A DNA stretch of 64,000 nucleotides. Origin: Cladobotryum mycophilum (taxonomy: Eukaryota > Ascomycota > Sordariomycetes > Hypocreales > Hypocreaceae). The notes beneath the pieces are model-generated. The model saw only the letters and a list, made by a program, of their open reading frames with translations. It was not told the DNA's origin and made no database searches. Below, piece after piece: positions 34,610-46,881 of this stretch; position 1 is the stretch's first letter, and the number at the start of each line of letters is the position of its first letter. The stretch lies in the NCBI GenBank assembly GCA_036429605.1, contig JAVFKD010000002.1:620001-684000 (forward strand), read 5' to 3'. Both the position numbers and the translations under genes were made by a program.

Positions 34610-37600
34610 GGTGAAGTAAAAGTATAGGTTAGTGTATAGAAGAAAGTAAAGATGTTGATCTATCTGTGCTTGCTGTCTGGATCAACTATGCTTCATCTTT
34701 TCATATAAATACTTGCAATCGTTACACAATGCTTCCCCTCCTGCTTCGGACATAAGTAACTCCATGTGGGTAATGCTGGAAGCTGTAAGACGGAGAATGC
34801 GTGTGGTAGCGGCACTTCCGCGGCACACTATACGGACAAGCGGGAGATGTGATAAGCTAGATCGGATGATGAGAACTGGCATTGGATGTGACAGAAATGT
34901 GCCAGGGGGCCAAGGATGCATCCAAACACACCCCGCATGCACATCACCTCATATGACGAGGGGTTCAAAAGTCCACAGCTTGGCGGTCATCCAATTAATT
35001 AATAATAATAAAAAAGAAGATTCATGCTAGAAGAGAGCTCCGGGCCAGGCATTGATTGATACGGAACTCTTAAGCTCACGGCTTTTAGTAGAGACCACAA
35101 TTACAAACACACACTTGTCACGGACAAAAAGTGTTCTCTTTGACGTCTCACCCACGATGAAGCACGCCTTGAAGGACTAAACATGCCGGCATCCAAAGCC
35201 GGCGGGAGTCTTTCCTCCACAATATGTGCTTGGCGCGTCGGGTTGATGCATTAACAGCCGCGTTTTGCCGGTTGTATGAAAGTGTCGTCGTATTTCCATC
35301 CAATCAAGCGGATTTTGCAGTGGTCTGATGCATGCAGCCAGGCCCAATTCAGCCGGAGCAATGCCCGGGCGCTCACAAGGCCCGGCGGACTTATATAAAA
35401 TACATTGTTTTGTCTGACTCGAATCTTACGGTCTCGATATATAACTCACCGATTATGACACCTAGGACTTCCATAGGATATTTGCATAACTATTTACTAT
35501 GCGATAGACCCCGAGGCAGTCTACGAAGCCTCTTTTACACTCCCAGGAAAGCAAACTGATCTACACTTAGCTAGGGACAGCTAGCTCCAAAGAAAATGCA
35601 GCTACATCCATAGCTACTACGCCACTGTCACAATGGCGTTGAAAAGGGGACACGTTGACAGCTCCCTCAACGGAGGCTTTCATCAGAAATCAATTGCCCT
35701 ACTGGCCCGCAGCAATCTTCGCGGTGAATACTATCTCTGGCGGAATGATGAATACAGGTGGCGCTCAGGCGCTTCGTCTAAGTGATGGGATTGAGCTTCC
35801 CCCTGCATTTTCCGTCTTTCGTTATTGGTGCCGCCCCAAAGACAATAGGTAGACACTTGCAAGTGCCACGTTGTGTGATTACGAGTGGAATTCCGAGTCC
35901 CCTCGATTCCTTCAAGACCTGCATGAGCATACATGCTACGTAACACCAGCGGCTGAGTAGGAGACCACATATCTAGGCGCACTTATCAAAGGAGATACGT
36001 AGTAGATGGAGCATGGAGAATCTGGAGAAAGTCTCAGTCATATCATTGAAGCCAATCAATACGCCATGTCATTTCTCTCACCCAAATTTGATAGCAATAT
36101 TGAGATGGAACCTATTCAAAAGTCTTTCAAGGCAATTTAAATCAGTTCATCAGCTTTGTTCATCCGATTTGATTGGTTTCTATAGCATCATCAAATTCGA
36201 CCTCATGGGAACACACAGCTGTTGCACTCAACTTATATTTTTGTGTTTCCGGTCAACAGGGCAATATCTATCAAGGAAGCTGGATGTTTTATCCCCTGGA
36301 CATGGCGTTGCCTAAATAAGATCGCTCTAAAGCCCACATTCGTACTATTATCTCTTACTTCTGTCCAACTGTATGCTTTCAAATTTGCGATGGAACAGCA
36401 ACCGTGAGATGATGTGTCCGCGTTGTTGGTTCGATTGATGTTATCAGATCATCTGATAAGGTACAGTAACACTAATGAGGGTGATACCACCTCTCGAATA
36501 CGTTAGCCACGAAATTACACTCACACCATGAGCTGCTGTGTGACTGTAGACTGGCCTGCTTTGTAAGCCCTCCTTCGCACCTCTGTAGCCACGACTAAGC
36601 CTCCATTTATATAATGCATTGATTCAAGCTATAATATTAGTAGTCAATAAGTTGCATACACGTTGTAGTTCTTGCAGACCATAGCGGTTGAAAGAGAACC
36701 ATGCCACATTCTAGCAACTCTTTACAGCGCGACTACTTTACTACCTTTAGTAAAATCTCAGAGACTAAACTAATAACTTACAAGACCCAAACCTATACCC
36801 AAACCCCGATCTGCATACTACAGATAGATCTGAACTTTTGATGACCTCTCCCCTTTATTAAACAGTCTGGCTCACACAAATCCGATACATCATTGCTGTG
36901 TGCAGTTCACATATTTTCTCTGAGGCTAATACAGTGAGCAGGTCAAGAAATAAATGCAAGCAGGGTATGCAGTGCCCGGAATCAGTACTTTGTGTCATGT
37001 TATTGTTCCTAATCATTAATCCTCGTTAAAATTGGAGATATCATTCTCCTATTAAGTATGAGATGTTCTGTTAGCATCAGTGCTCGCATTCCTCGCCACA
37101 AAATTCATCACCCTCCATTCAAACACCGTTCATCCAGGTGGATCATAGGCTTTTACACCTTGCGTTGCCTCCCCTCGTTTGCTGAGCCCGCAGATATTTG
37201 AATGACCGACTCATCTCTTATTTAACGTCACAACTAGGACATGATGAAGGACCAGAATGTTTGGTCAGCTTCAGACGCGGAGCCTGTAGCATTGGAGAGG
37301 GTGCAATTATAGATTAGTAAATTGAACTATGTATGGCGACCATACATTGTAGATCACGCCCTTAATTTCAACTCTTTTCATCCGGGTACCTCGGGCATAC
37401 AAGCATGGTGTAGTGCTGTTACCCTACACAGCAGCACCAAGGGATGTCTCGGAGTAAGAAAAGATTCCAAAGCTCCACGAATAGTAGAGCCAATTGAGTC
37501 TTGGTCCACAAGAACTAGAGGAGATTCATACATGCACAAACGTCCCGGGATAGCGCTGAAGAGCGTCAGTTCATGGTGATGTCATTGCTCTCACAATTTA

Positions 37601-38203
37601 TCAGCAATAACAGCACCCTGCTGTCTCCCAAATGACCAGATGCCAAGTCTAGGGCTAAGAAAACTTTTACTATTTCAACTATTTAGTGATTATCTGACTC
37701 GTCAACATGTCAGCCTCAGCACGTTTTAGAAACAAGCATCATCAAATCAATGCTTCTTTGGATCTATAATTGACCCAATGTTGTGGTGCAACGGCATGGA
37801 CCCCGCAGTGCGTGCGTGCGTGCGGCGTGTGAATGCTACCACAGCCGCTTCCGCACCCGCACCCGCTCGTGCATTTGCATGGATGACAAACGGTATTGAA
37901 GCTTACGGAGGCTGGGATTGCTTACCATGATTGGAAATCTATCGAAATATGAGTTTGACGCCGTTTCGCTGATGACGTTGAGGAGAAGAGCGTCAAATCT
38001 ATATAGGAAGGCAATGACCCCGAAGAAGAAACATGCTTGAGAGAAGAACAACGGCAAGCAAACTGTAAACGCATTCCCTATTCATATATTCAGTTCAGCG
38101 CATAGGAACTACCCTAGACTTTCTACACGTCTTTCCCTGATTTACAACATCTCTATTATATAAACTTTTATAAGCCCTTATTCACCTCAACAAAACGCCC
38201 GCA
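34610..38203. other. Long intergenic, AT-rich, no supported gene
   Basis: About 3.6 kb. Short ORFs only, in conflicting frames. A GTGC/GCGT simple repeat and CGCACCCGCACCCG lie near 37805-37868. The last 50 nt are the promoter/5' UTR of the SDR gene. Confidence 0.5.
38157..38164 (+). promoter_or_regulatory. TATA-like element of the SDR gene
   Basis: TATATAAA lies about 40 nt upstream of the ATG at 38204, followed by a C/A-rich leader typical of fungal 5' UTRs. The short spacing would mean a very short 5' UTR, so it may not be the element used. Confidence 0.35.
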
Positions 38204-38954
38204 ATGACCTCTAGAACTGATCGACCTCTCGTCGTGATTGGTTCCGGCCCGGGAATCGGAAGACACGTCGCTCTCGCTTTCGCAGCGAAGCGGTACAACA
38301 AGGTAGCACTGGTAGCCCGCAATCCGGCCAAGTTGAAACAAGACCAGGAAGCCGTGGAAGCTGTCGTGCCGGGGAAACTTACTGTCAAGACATATTCGGC
38401 CAACATCAATGATGGACAACAGCTAAGTGATGTGCTGGTCCAAATTGAACATGATCTTGGTACTCCGGAGACTGTTTTCTATAACGCAGCCCAAGTTGTT
38501 CCCTCCAAGCTGCTGGAAGTTGAAGAGGATTATATGGTTCAAGAGTTCAAGGTAAGCATTTCATCCCATGTAGTCGTTCAATTTCGGCGCTGACGCTTGA
38601 CAGACTACCTGCACTGGAGTGCACGTTGCTGCGAAATGGGGAATCCCTCTGCTGCAAAAACTGGGAGAGACCGACCCGAATTCACGACCTACATTTCTAG
38701 TCACGAGTTCACTGCTCCCGGCAGACCCTATCCCTGATCTTTTCGTTCTCTCCATGGTGAAAGCCGCCCAGAAGAACATGGTTCAATCCATGGCCAAGAC
38801 GTGGGGTCATGAGATCCATATCGGTGTGCTCACTGTCGGCGGAGTCGTGGATCCCTCATTTGAGACACTAAATCCCCTCAACATTGCGTCGCAGGCTTGG
38901 AAGTGGTTCGACCAGCCAAAGGGACAGCAGACTTTTGAGATGGAGATTCTGTAA
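38204..38954 (+). CDS. Atypical short-chain dehydrogenase/reductase-like protein
   Basis: Two exons (38204-38551, 38604-38954), 52-nt intron in phase 0, 232 residues. Rossmann-type start: LVVIGSGPGIGRHVALAF with the glycine motif G13-x-G15-x-G17-I-G19, then KVALVARN, which favours NADP(H). The usual NNAG becomes YNAAQ and VTSSLLP (Ser151/152) fits the catalytic serine, but at the YxxxK position the sequence is LSMVK (Leu165, Lys169), so the catalytic tyrosine is missing. SDR-like fungal proteins that lack the Tyr but keep the Lys are known; they may bind cofactor without acting as classical dehydrogenases. The protein ends soon after VLTVGGVVDP without a C-terminal extension. Appears intact. 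Confidence 0.8.
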
Positions 38955-39451
38955 ATGTTTTGAGCGACTCACTCTGTAGGGTGGATTATGCGTGCTAGTG
39001 GCAACGGAATATCGAGTCTGCAATGGATATGTCATGTGGGAATTATAGAATGGGAGCCTCAAACTAAAGAAGCTTAATAAAATTCATGTTTGCCCCAGCC
39101 ACAAGGCAGTCAACATTCAATCATCGTGGATCGTCGATGGTAAGTGTCAACACCCCTCATTCAACATGACGAACAGGGACAAGGGGAAGAAAATGCCCGG
39201 GCGCGGCACAACAGCAAACTATTGAAAGTTTAGGCCACGTGGATTTACACGTGACATGGAACTCGGGTAAGTGGAGTCTCGGTAACGGAAGGGCGTTGGT
39301 GGGGGCTGAACTATTGTCTTTGTCATCATTCTGTCGTGTGTATTCCAGCTTCCATTCCAGCTTCCTCAAGTCAAGAGCTGACTCTCACTGTTTCACCTGA
39401 ATTAGACTTATTACCATGAATATTCCAGTCTCCAGCGGCTAGTCCTCAGTA
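38955..39451. other. Intergenic, no gene seen
   Basis: About 500 nt separating the SDR and Zn2Cys6 genes, both on the plus strand. Confidence 0.4.
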
Positions 39452-41425
39452 ATGGACGGGCATCGCAAAGCTTTAGCATTGGCCATTCCTCAGACGGCCA
39501 TATCAACCAGAGCCTGTGAGAAATGCACCAGGAGCAAGAGGAAATGTGATAAAGCTCTGCCTGAATGCGGTCGGTGCTATAGGTAATTGCTCTACGGCTT
39601 TGGCAATGCAATTCGTTGATGAATACTGAACAAAATATTCAAGACTCAACGCTTCATGCGTATACGATTATGTTGCACCACAACCTCGCGCCACCTCATC
39701 GCGCTCCAAGAGTGGATCGCAAGATGGCTTTCGTCTCGATGACGGAGCAGTCGATGGTAGTGAAAACGATGTATTGGAGATTAAAAAGATATTGAGCAGC
39801 CACGAAATTGATTGGCGACCGTCGGTGAGGCAGTACTACTACACTGTTCACAATGTGAGTGACGGCCTTCTACCTCTGCTTGGATGTGAATGAGTTCGTT
39901 TTTGGTGGCAATTAGTCAACCCAGTGAGGGACCAACTCTACTAATGTTTGATCATACAGTGGTTCAAGATTATATCCCAGGACAAGCTTCAGGAGATTAT
40001 GCTCCTCGGGTCCAATGACGATCAGGCTTGGATTCAGATGCAAAACGCCGATTGGCAGGCCGATCTCGACACCAAAGACACCACCACGCTCCTGATCGTT
40101 TGTATGCACCTTCTCATCCAAATGACTGACAGCTCAGACCCGGAAAACAGCATCTTCTGCTCGATATATAGAGCAACTAAACGAGCTTTCGCAACCCTTT
40201 CGTGCTTGGCCACCCCCACAATTGAGCTCGTACAGTGCGGTGCGATGCTTTGTTTGTTTGAGTTTGGGCATAGCAGGTCTCGATTCGCCTATCGAACACT
40301 CAGTGAAACCGTTGCCATGGCTAGAATTGCTGGTCTCAAACCTGGAAAGTATGTGGGCGATCTGGAAACCAAGTCGGATGGCAATGGCGAGGGCGATGGC
40401 GGGAGTGTATGGTGGGGCTTATTTATTCTTGATCAGTAGGTGACCACATGCTCTGGTTCTTCTTTTTGACAAATTTTCTAACCTTAGATAGATACATCCA
40501 CCTGGACCCGGCAATGAATGACCTGCCCTTGATCCTGGAAAGCCCTCAGGAGGATGACCTACTCCCTATGGAGAGCGTTATCTGGGATGGACAGAGCCAC
40601 CAAATCTTTGCGAGGAAAGTCCCTATAACTGTCCCATTCTCTGTCCCTCTGGGAAGCTTTCAGAGGGCAGCGCAGGCATCAACGACACTCCACAGAGCTC
40701 ATTTATGGGATACTCGAGTAAGGCAGGAAGCCAAACTCTCCCCAGTTGCCGATTTTGCACACATTGACAGAACGATTCGATCCCTTCTCGATGCGTTGCT
40801 CATCCAGTGCCCCAAATGGGAAGTCTTTTGCGACGCGTTTGCCATGTGCATGAGGTTAGTCTCTTGTGACGTTTTGCCTCGTAGTTTTATACACGAACCA
40901 CATATTCCAGGACAGGGACAGACGTGCTAACTTGGGCACTAGCTCCATCTTCATTCTATATCGTCCGTATTTGGTGTCCGGCAGAAAGACCACTCCGGAA
41001 TTCCATCTCGAGGAAAGCCCGGTGGATACCGATGTGGAACAAGCTGCCGCTACGATCAAGTTTGCCATTCAGTTCATTCACGATTTAGCAATAAATTTTA
41101 ATAGTTATCTAAGCCATCACCCAGAATGGCTGGCCAATCTTGCGCCCCCGCTGCCATTTCATGCTGCCAAGCTGCCCAGCAGGTTTTCGCGCTGAACGAC
41201 CGTCTTGCGGATCCTCATGGTGCGTTTATGGAGATTTACAAAGCCTTGAAGATATTCAGTAAGCGGTGGAAAGTAGGAGGTCAGCGCGAACCTAGTTCAT
41301 TTTAACTCGAGATTAAAGGCTAATGTTTCTTTTTCTTTTTTCTAGAAAATATGCTTGAGAATATATATAAGCGCGAATATATGGATGGCTGGATTGCAGA
41401 AGCAGAACGGCTTGAGCAAGCGTAA
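39452..41425 (+). CDS. Zn2Cys6 fungal transcription factor, with a frame break
   Basis: Exons about 39452-39582, 39644-39854, 39960-40435, 40492-40854, 40943-41279 and 41346-41425. All junctions are in phase except one break inside exon 5. The N-terminal zinc cluster has six cysteines at 22, 25, 32, 39, 42 and 49 (CEKCTRSKRKC, PECGRC, then C49), spacing C-x2-C-x6-C-x6-C-x2-C-x6-C. The middle contains the fungal-TF region motif WWGLFILD followed by YIHLDPAMND. In exon 5 the frame ends at 41195, but another frame continues as ALNDRLADPHGAFMEIYKAL and splices to a final exon ending AEAERLEQA. The simplest cause is one missing C in the C5 run 41145-41149. Likely regulates nearby or secreted-enzyme genes (inference). 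Confidence 0.75.
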
Positions 41426-42012
41426 TCACGAAGGGCTATTTTGTCTAATGCGGGGCACCCCTGACTGTCATTCATTTTCTCGACATCATGGATGAACCCC
41501 TCAATATGTCTCAGTTCGGTATACTCTTTCTCAACCTGTTGGATAAGACAAGTTGTTTTTCTTTTCTTGTGTCTCGTGCGCAATTTCCCCCCACGAACTA
41601 ATTTGAAACATGTTGAGCCATTCACAAAATACAAGTAATATGGAAGAGAAATACGACTCCCTAATGCAGATCCCCTCATGCATTTAGTTACGCTGACACC
41701 GTGTGATTGGTGATGCCGCCTGAACTGAGACACCAAATAAGGGCTAGCGGAGAATGCTGACCCACGTCCTGGGTAACAACGCGGCCTGGATCGCGATGCG
41801 ATTGGGGGAGGTGTTTTGGGGACTTGGTGTAAGCGGGAGCATCTATCAAGCCGTATTGTTTTCATGTTTCTGTCTATAAATGTCCACGGTCTCCCTTTTT
41901 GTTAGACGATGCAGGAAAAAAAACAAAAGCGTAGGAGTCAAACGCAATAAAGCATCCCATCTTCTTCCTATTCACACTCGCCTTTTTTGTCATTTCATCG
42001 CCTCTGCCCACC
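41426..42012. other. Intergenic, lysozyme gene promoter region
   Basis: No gene supported. A TATAAA at 41874-41879 lies about 135 nt upstream of the lysozyme ATG, followed by an A-rich and C-rich leader. Confidence 0.4.
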
Positions 42013-42705
42013 ATGGTCAACGTTTCCTTGGTCGCCGTCTTGGCTTTTGCCTCCACCGCGCTCTGCGCACCCCAACCCAGAGCTTGCGTTGGCCCAGCCG
42101 TCAATGGGGCGACATTGAACCTGATCAAGCAATATGAAGGTTTCGTCCCGTCGCCAAGTATGTCCTGGAATCGTTATTAACATTGAATTAAATACTAACA
42201 TGTACATCAGAGCCCGATCCCGTCGGCTATCCTACCGTCGGCTACGGTCACAAGTGCCAGAACAAAGGCTGCAGCGAAGTCCCATTCAAGTTCCCTCTCA
42301 CCCAGGACACCGCCACCCAGCTCCTCGCAAGGGACGTTGTTGTACGTAAAACCTGTTACAACCTACCACCTCCAACCCCCCTTCACATGACGACTAACAG
42401 CACAACTCTAGGGCTTTCAACAGTGCATCACCCTCGCCACGGCCGACCCGGTCCGTCTCAACGCCAACCAGTACGGCGCCCTCGTCAGCTGGTCATTCAA
42501 CGTCGGCTGCGGCGCCGCCAAGACTTCCTCGCTCATCAAGCGTCTCAACGGCGGGCAGGATCCAAACACCGTGCTCTCTCAGGAGCTGCCCCTGTGGAAC
42601 AAGGGTGGCGGAAAGGTCTTGCCTGGACTTGTCAAACGACGGGCTGCGGAGGTGGCACTGGCTAAGACGGCGACGAGCGTAGGAGCACTTCCTGTCAAGT
42701 GCTAG
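42013..42705 (+). CDS. Secreted GH24 (phage T4-type) lysozyme
   Basis: Three exons (42013-42157, 42211-42341, 42412-42705), all junctions in phase, 189 residues. Signal peptide MVNVSLVAVLAFASTALCA. The GH24 active-site pattern is clear: Glu42 in QYEGF, Asp51 and Thr57 in PDPVGYPTVGYGHKC. The helical lobe shows LTQDTATQLLARDV, then NQYGALVSWSFNVGCG and KGGGKVLPGLVKRR, typical of muramidases. It should cleave the beta-1,4 bond between N-acetylmuramic acid and GlcNAc in peptidoglycan outside the cell; secreted fungal GH24 enzymes are thought to act against or feed on bacteria. Six cysteines would stabilise it extracellularly. The family is phage-like and probably entered fungi by transfer (known inference for GH24). 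Intact. Confidence 0.92.
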
Positions 42706-43552
42706 ACTCATAGGCCATAGATGTGTTGTATTAGTGAAGGGGATGTATAGGTTGATGCTCGTGAATCTGTGCTTTGTGTCATGGCATGGGTAAATGTCAT
42801 TGGTTTGGTGTTAATACTGGAAGCTTGAGAAGGGTTTAATTTAGAATAGGAACTATTTCCTCAGGGCAAATTTGTGTGCAATACTATATTTCACTCCTGA
42901 TGACTGTTGGGATGATCTTGACGGCGTATGCTGTTGGCAACAAATGAACGATCTGCATCCATCCCCACAACTCTTCGCTCGGATATCTGCAGAGAGGACG
43001 AACGGGGCGTCCAGTAAAACCCATCGATATATACCAACAACACCAAACAGCTCGCCCGCCAACTTAGCTAGGACAGAGATGGATATCCCCTTTTCGAGGT
43101 TCGAGCCAATCATCCCATACAATAACACACCATCATCAGGAAGGGACTTGCATGCGCACTGCAATTTTAGCGTTTACAGACCAAGTTCAGTTGAAGGGGC
43201 CCCTGCGCCCGTGACCGGTGATGTGGCGCATACACAGGTTAGCTTCAACGATTCAATTGGGGGTTTCATGGAATCTTGGCATGTGTCGGAGTCAACAATG
43301 GAAGCAATTGTTATTCATATTGGATAATACGACTCGTAATCCTGCTCCTTGGAAACGGTATCAGAGTTTGAATGCGATGAATATAATGAATGTATTTATT
43401 TATTGGCATGATATGTGAATGAGCTTATGCTGCTGCTGCCGCCGTCCATCACCCCTCAGCCAACTAACCCCCACCAATTCCTCACTCACTCACTCACTCA
43501 CCCCACCATATCACCAAACCCTATCTATCAACTTACAACTTCACCTCTCACA
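42706..43552. other. Intergenic, no supported gene
   Basis: A 151-codon plus-strand ORF (42872-43327) has no recognisable features. The last 120 nt are C/A-rich leader sequence with an ACTC repeat before the next gene. Confidence 0.4.
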
Positions 43553-44551
43553 ATGCCTCCTCTCCATCCCCTCTCTTTCCTCGCCTTCCTAGCCCTCACC
43601 ACCCTCTGCAATGCAAACCCTTCCCCCTTCCCCTTAATAGTCAACACCTGGGGTCCCCCTTCACCGCCGCCACCGACGCCGCCTATCTCGCTCTCTCCTC
43701 TTCTTCCTCCGCCACATCCGCCCTCGATGCCGTCGAGATCGGCTGCGCAACCTGCGAGGCCAACCAATGCGACGGCACAGTCGGCTACGGCGGCTCCCCC
43801 GACGAATCATGCGAGACCACCCTAGACGCCATGATCATGGACGGCTCTAGCATGAAGTCCGGCGCCGTGGCTAACCTCCGCCGCGTGAGGGATGCCATCG
43901 CCGTGGCGAGGCATGTCCTGGAGTATACCGAGCACACCCTCCTGGCGGGCGACCAGGCCACCCAATTCGCCCTCCAGAATGGCTTCCCATCCTCGGACCT
44001 CTCAACCCCTTCCTCTATGCAGAAATGCGAAGCCTGGAGGGCGAACGACTGCCAGCCCAACTACCGCCTCAACGTGCACCCCAACCCTCTCTCATCCTGC
44101 GGCCCCTACACCCCCATCATCCCACTCTCTTCCGTTAAAGAGCGAGACCCAGCAGCCCACCAAGCCTCCCACGACACACTGTCGCTCATCGCCATCCACG
44201 CCGACGGCAGCATGGCCGCCGGCACAACCACCAACGGCGCCTCCTACAAAATCCCCGGCCGCGTGGGCGACGGCCCCATCACAGGAAGCGGATCCTACGT
44301 TGACGGCGATGTCGGCGGCTGCGGCGCCACCGGCGACGGGGACATCATGATGCGCTTCGTGCCCTGCTACCAGGCCGTCGAGAGCATGCGCAGGGGCCTA
44401 TCCCCTTGAAGCCGCCGAAGACGCCGTCCGGAGAATCATCCGCAAGTATCCCAACGCCCAGACCGGCATCGTCGTGGTAAATAACAAGGGCGAGCATGCC
44501 GGCGCGGCGAGCGGCTGGACGTTTACATATGCCTACCGCGGGGGTCAATGA
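43553..44551 (+). CDS. Secreted glycosylasparaginase-like Ntn hydrolase, two frame breaks
   Basis: Start MPPLHPLSFLAFLALTTLCN is a signal peptide, then LIVNTWG as in N4-(beta-GlcNAc)-asparaginases. The correct continuation is in another frame: FTAATDAAYLAL, SALDAVEIGCATCE, CDGTVGYGGSPDE, then LDAMIMDGSSMKSGAVANL. The autocleavage site is SHD-T with the nucleophile Thr at 44176-44178 followed by LSLIAI, then GTTTNGASYKIPGRVGDGPI and GSGSYVDGDVGGCGATGDGD, matching both half-sites of the family. After MRRG the frame changes again to YPLEAAEDAVRRIIRKYPN. Single missing bases in C5 (43655-43659) and G4 (44393-44396) explain both breaks. Function: removes the sugar-linked Asn from glycopeptides. 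No intron. Confidence 0.8.
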
Positions 44552-45109
44552 AGCAGACAAAAGTGGTCACAATCGAGCCCTTGAACGTAACGCGGGAAGA
44601 ACTTTAGAAGAAATGATTCTTGTTTTGCTATGCTCTAATCCATGTATCCCCATGATAATTTGAAGAAGCTCCCTGTAGATGGATAAAAGAAAATGCTCCT
44701 TGAAAATGAAACAGAGAGAAGAAATAAATAAAGAAAAAGGAAAGGAAGAAAAAATAAAACAGACAAATGCCAACGAAACCATTGTAGTCATGGTCCTGTA
44801 TGCTCATCCAGTCTCCCTTCGACCGGATCTTGTAACGCAACTGAGGGAAAAGAAAACAAGATTGTAACCAAAAATAAGCTTGTCGCTCGCGCCAATACCC
44901 AAAAAAGAAAGAAAAAAGATGATAACAGAACAGAGCAGCCCCATGTGGGATTCAATGTGTGAAGAACGAAAAGCTTAGTCCTCAATCGTGGCCACTTGGG
45001 AAACATATCCTTCATACAGCTCATTCAGATGCAACCATCCCGCCGTTAAACCCTACTCATACCAGTGCCCAAAATCATTACCCTCATAAAACTTTTTTAC
45101 GACATTCTT
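44552..45109. other. Convergent intergenic region
   Basis: A-rich stretch between the 3' ends of the glycosylasparaginase gene and the minus-strand gene at 45110. Several AATAAA-like motifs near 44720-44760. Confidence 0.4.
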
Positions 45110-46881
45110 TTAAGAAGCATAGATGGCTTCGGCATGCTTCTCCTTGTTCTTGAACAAGGCCTTGAGCATGTTGTTCTGCTTTCTGGGACGGAACGGCAGA
45201 TCGTCGCCCTTGCTGCTGCTTCCATCATCAATGGCCTTGAGCTTCCTGGTCGACTTCTTGCTCACGCTGCTTGACGCAACGCTGGCAGCGTCGTCGTACT
45301 TCTTGCTCTTCTTATCTGAAGAGTCCTCCTTGTGCTTGGAGGATTTGTGAGACTTGTGGGACTTGGTTGACTTGTGTGTCCTGGAGCTCCTGTGAGACTT
45401 GGTGTCAAAGTCATCATCTTTATCCTTGGTGCGCCTCTCGCGGTCTGCTTTGGGCGTGATCAATTCGAGTTCGGCAGTCTCCTTCTCCCAATTGGTGTCC
45501 GCCACAATGCCGCGGCGCCACGTCTCGATGGTGCTGAGCTCTTCTTCCATCTCCTCGAGCACAAGTGCCTCATCCATACCATTGCTGTACTCGCTTGGTG
45601 GTGGGGGTTGAGCCACCGGTGTGGGGTCCATGGCGGCAGCACCTTCAAAGGCCAAGGCTTGCCTTTGTTCTTCCCTGGCTCTCTGAACAATCTTCCAGCC
45701 ACCAAACATGACAACAGTGACTCCAACGGCGATACCGGTGCCGATGAGGAATTGCGGCGAGGCCAGGAGGGCAAAAACGGCTGGTGATCCACCCTTAAGG
45801 ATACCCAAGAAGCCAGGCGATAATTTGCCCACAAAGGCAGAAAGCTCGGCCAGTGTGAGAGCCACGGCAGCTGCAGCATCGGGCCGCTCTTGGAGACACT
45901 TAATCATCTCCGTAGCAGTGTGTTCCATGCATTGGACTTCATCCAAGAGATCTTCAATCTTGTGGACCAAGCTCTGTGCCTGCTCGACCTCATTGACGGG
46001 GTCCAGATCCTCCCGCATAGCCAAATCCGGAGGAAGGCTACCGTACGCCAAATGCATATCGTCGTCATCGGAAGATGAGCTCTCATCATAGTGATGGCGC
46101 CGATGTTGCAGCGCAAGCTCAGATTCCGAGTGTCGGCGAGCCATCTCCGAGGGGGCTGGGTGTGCTCTGTTGGCGCAATGCTGTGCTCATATTCTGTCCC
46201 GCGCTCATATTCCGTTCTGCGCTCGTACTCTGTCAAATTGGCCTTGGACACAGCTCCCGCCTGGAGGGTCTCGGCATACGGACTATGATATCCAGCCGGG
46301 GCCTGGGAGGGAGCGGTGCTCGACACCTCGGTCAATCTCTCGAGGTTGTTCTCCGTCAGAGCCTGACCGCTGATTTTTCTGTGGTGGTGTCGGGATTGTG
46401 TGCTGTGCTTGGATCTGTGACTTCTCCTAGAGCTGGCAACGCTCTGTTCGTCGTATGTACGTCTCGATCGGCGGTCGTCTTCAATGCGGTACTCTGTTCG
46501 TTGATCATCTTCCTGACGGTACACGCTCGGTGCTTTGCTGCGGACGCTGGGTTCGTAGTCCTTCTTGCGGGGGACGCTATTGGTCCCGTCGTAGGTCTGG
46601 GAGCGCTTGAGGAATCGCTGGAGCTTGATATCGGCTTTTTTTCCTTGTATGTGCTGGACGCTTCCTTGAACAAGGACATGAGTTGTTTTCCCTGCGGAGG
46701 AACTTGTTAGTCGAATTGCTGGGCGGAATGGCCGAATTGGCACGCGGGGAATGGGAACATGGACACGTACCGTGTTGACAATCTTGCCAGAGTTGTTGAT
46801 GATGGTGATGGTCTGCTGGAGACCACCACCGCCAGATTTTGAGGGTGCTGGCACCACTGCTGTTGTTGCTCCCTTTGCCAT
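45110..46881 (-). CDS. Conserved fungal single-TM protein, two frame breaks
   Basis: Exon 1 46881-46771 (MAKGATTAVVPAPSKSGGGG and GKIVNT), 79-nt intron, exon 2 46691-45110. Exon 2 runs in three frames: LMSLFKEASSTYKEKK, then ADIKLQRFLKRSQTYDGT to HTQPP, then MARRHSESELALQHRRHH to the stop. The breaks sit on an A7 run (46636-46642) and a C5 run (46151-46155); one more base in each restores one frame. Features in order: a helical N-terminus, an Arg/Ser-rich disordered region, an acidic stretch (SSSSDDDD), a helical segment rich in Glu (KIEDLLDEVQCMEH), a TM helix (FLIGTGIAVGVTVVMFGGW), and a Lys/Ser-rich tail (HKSTKSHKSHKSS). I recall such proteins as fungal hypothetical proteins; function unknown. 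Confidence 0.7.

Noticed and set aside
33662..34627. 321-codon plus-strand ORF
   Set aside because: Shadow of the aldehyde dehydrogenase on the opposite strand, which has the conserved catalytic motifs.
41320..41865. 181-codon minus-strand ORF
   Set aside because: Overlaps the last exon of the Zn2Cys6 gene and ends in a Lys run from a poly-T tract; no features.
42872..43327. 151-codon plus-strand ORF before the glycosylasparaginase gene
   Set aside because: No recognisable domain or signal peptide and no supporting promoter; overlaps an opposite ORF of similar length.
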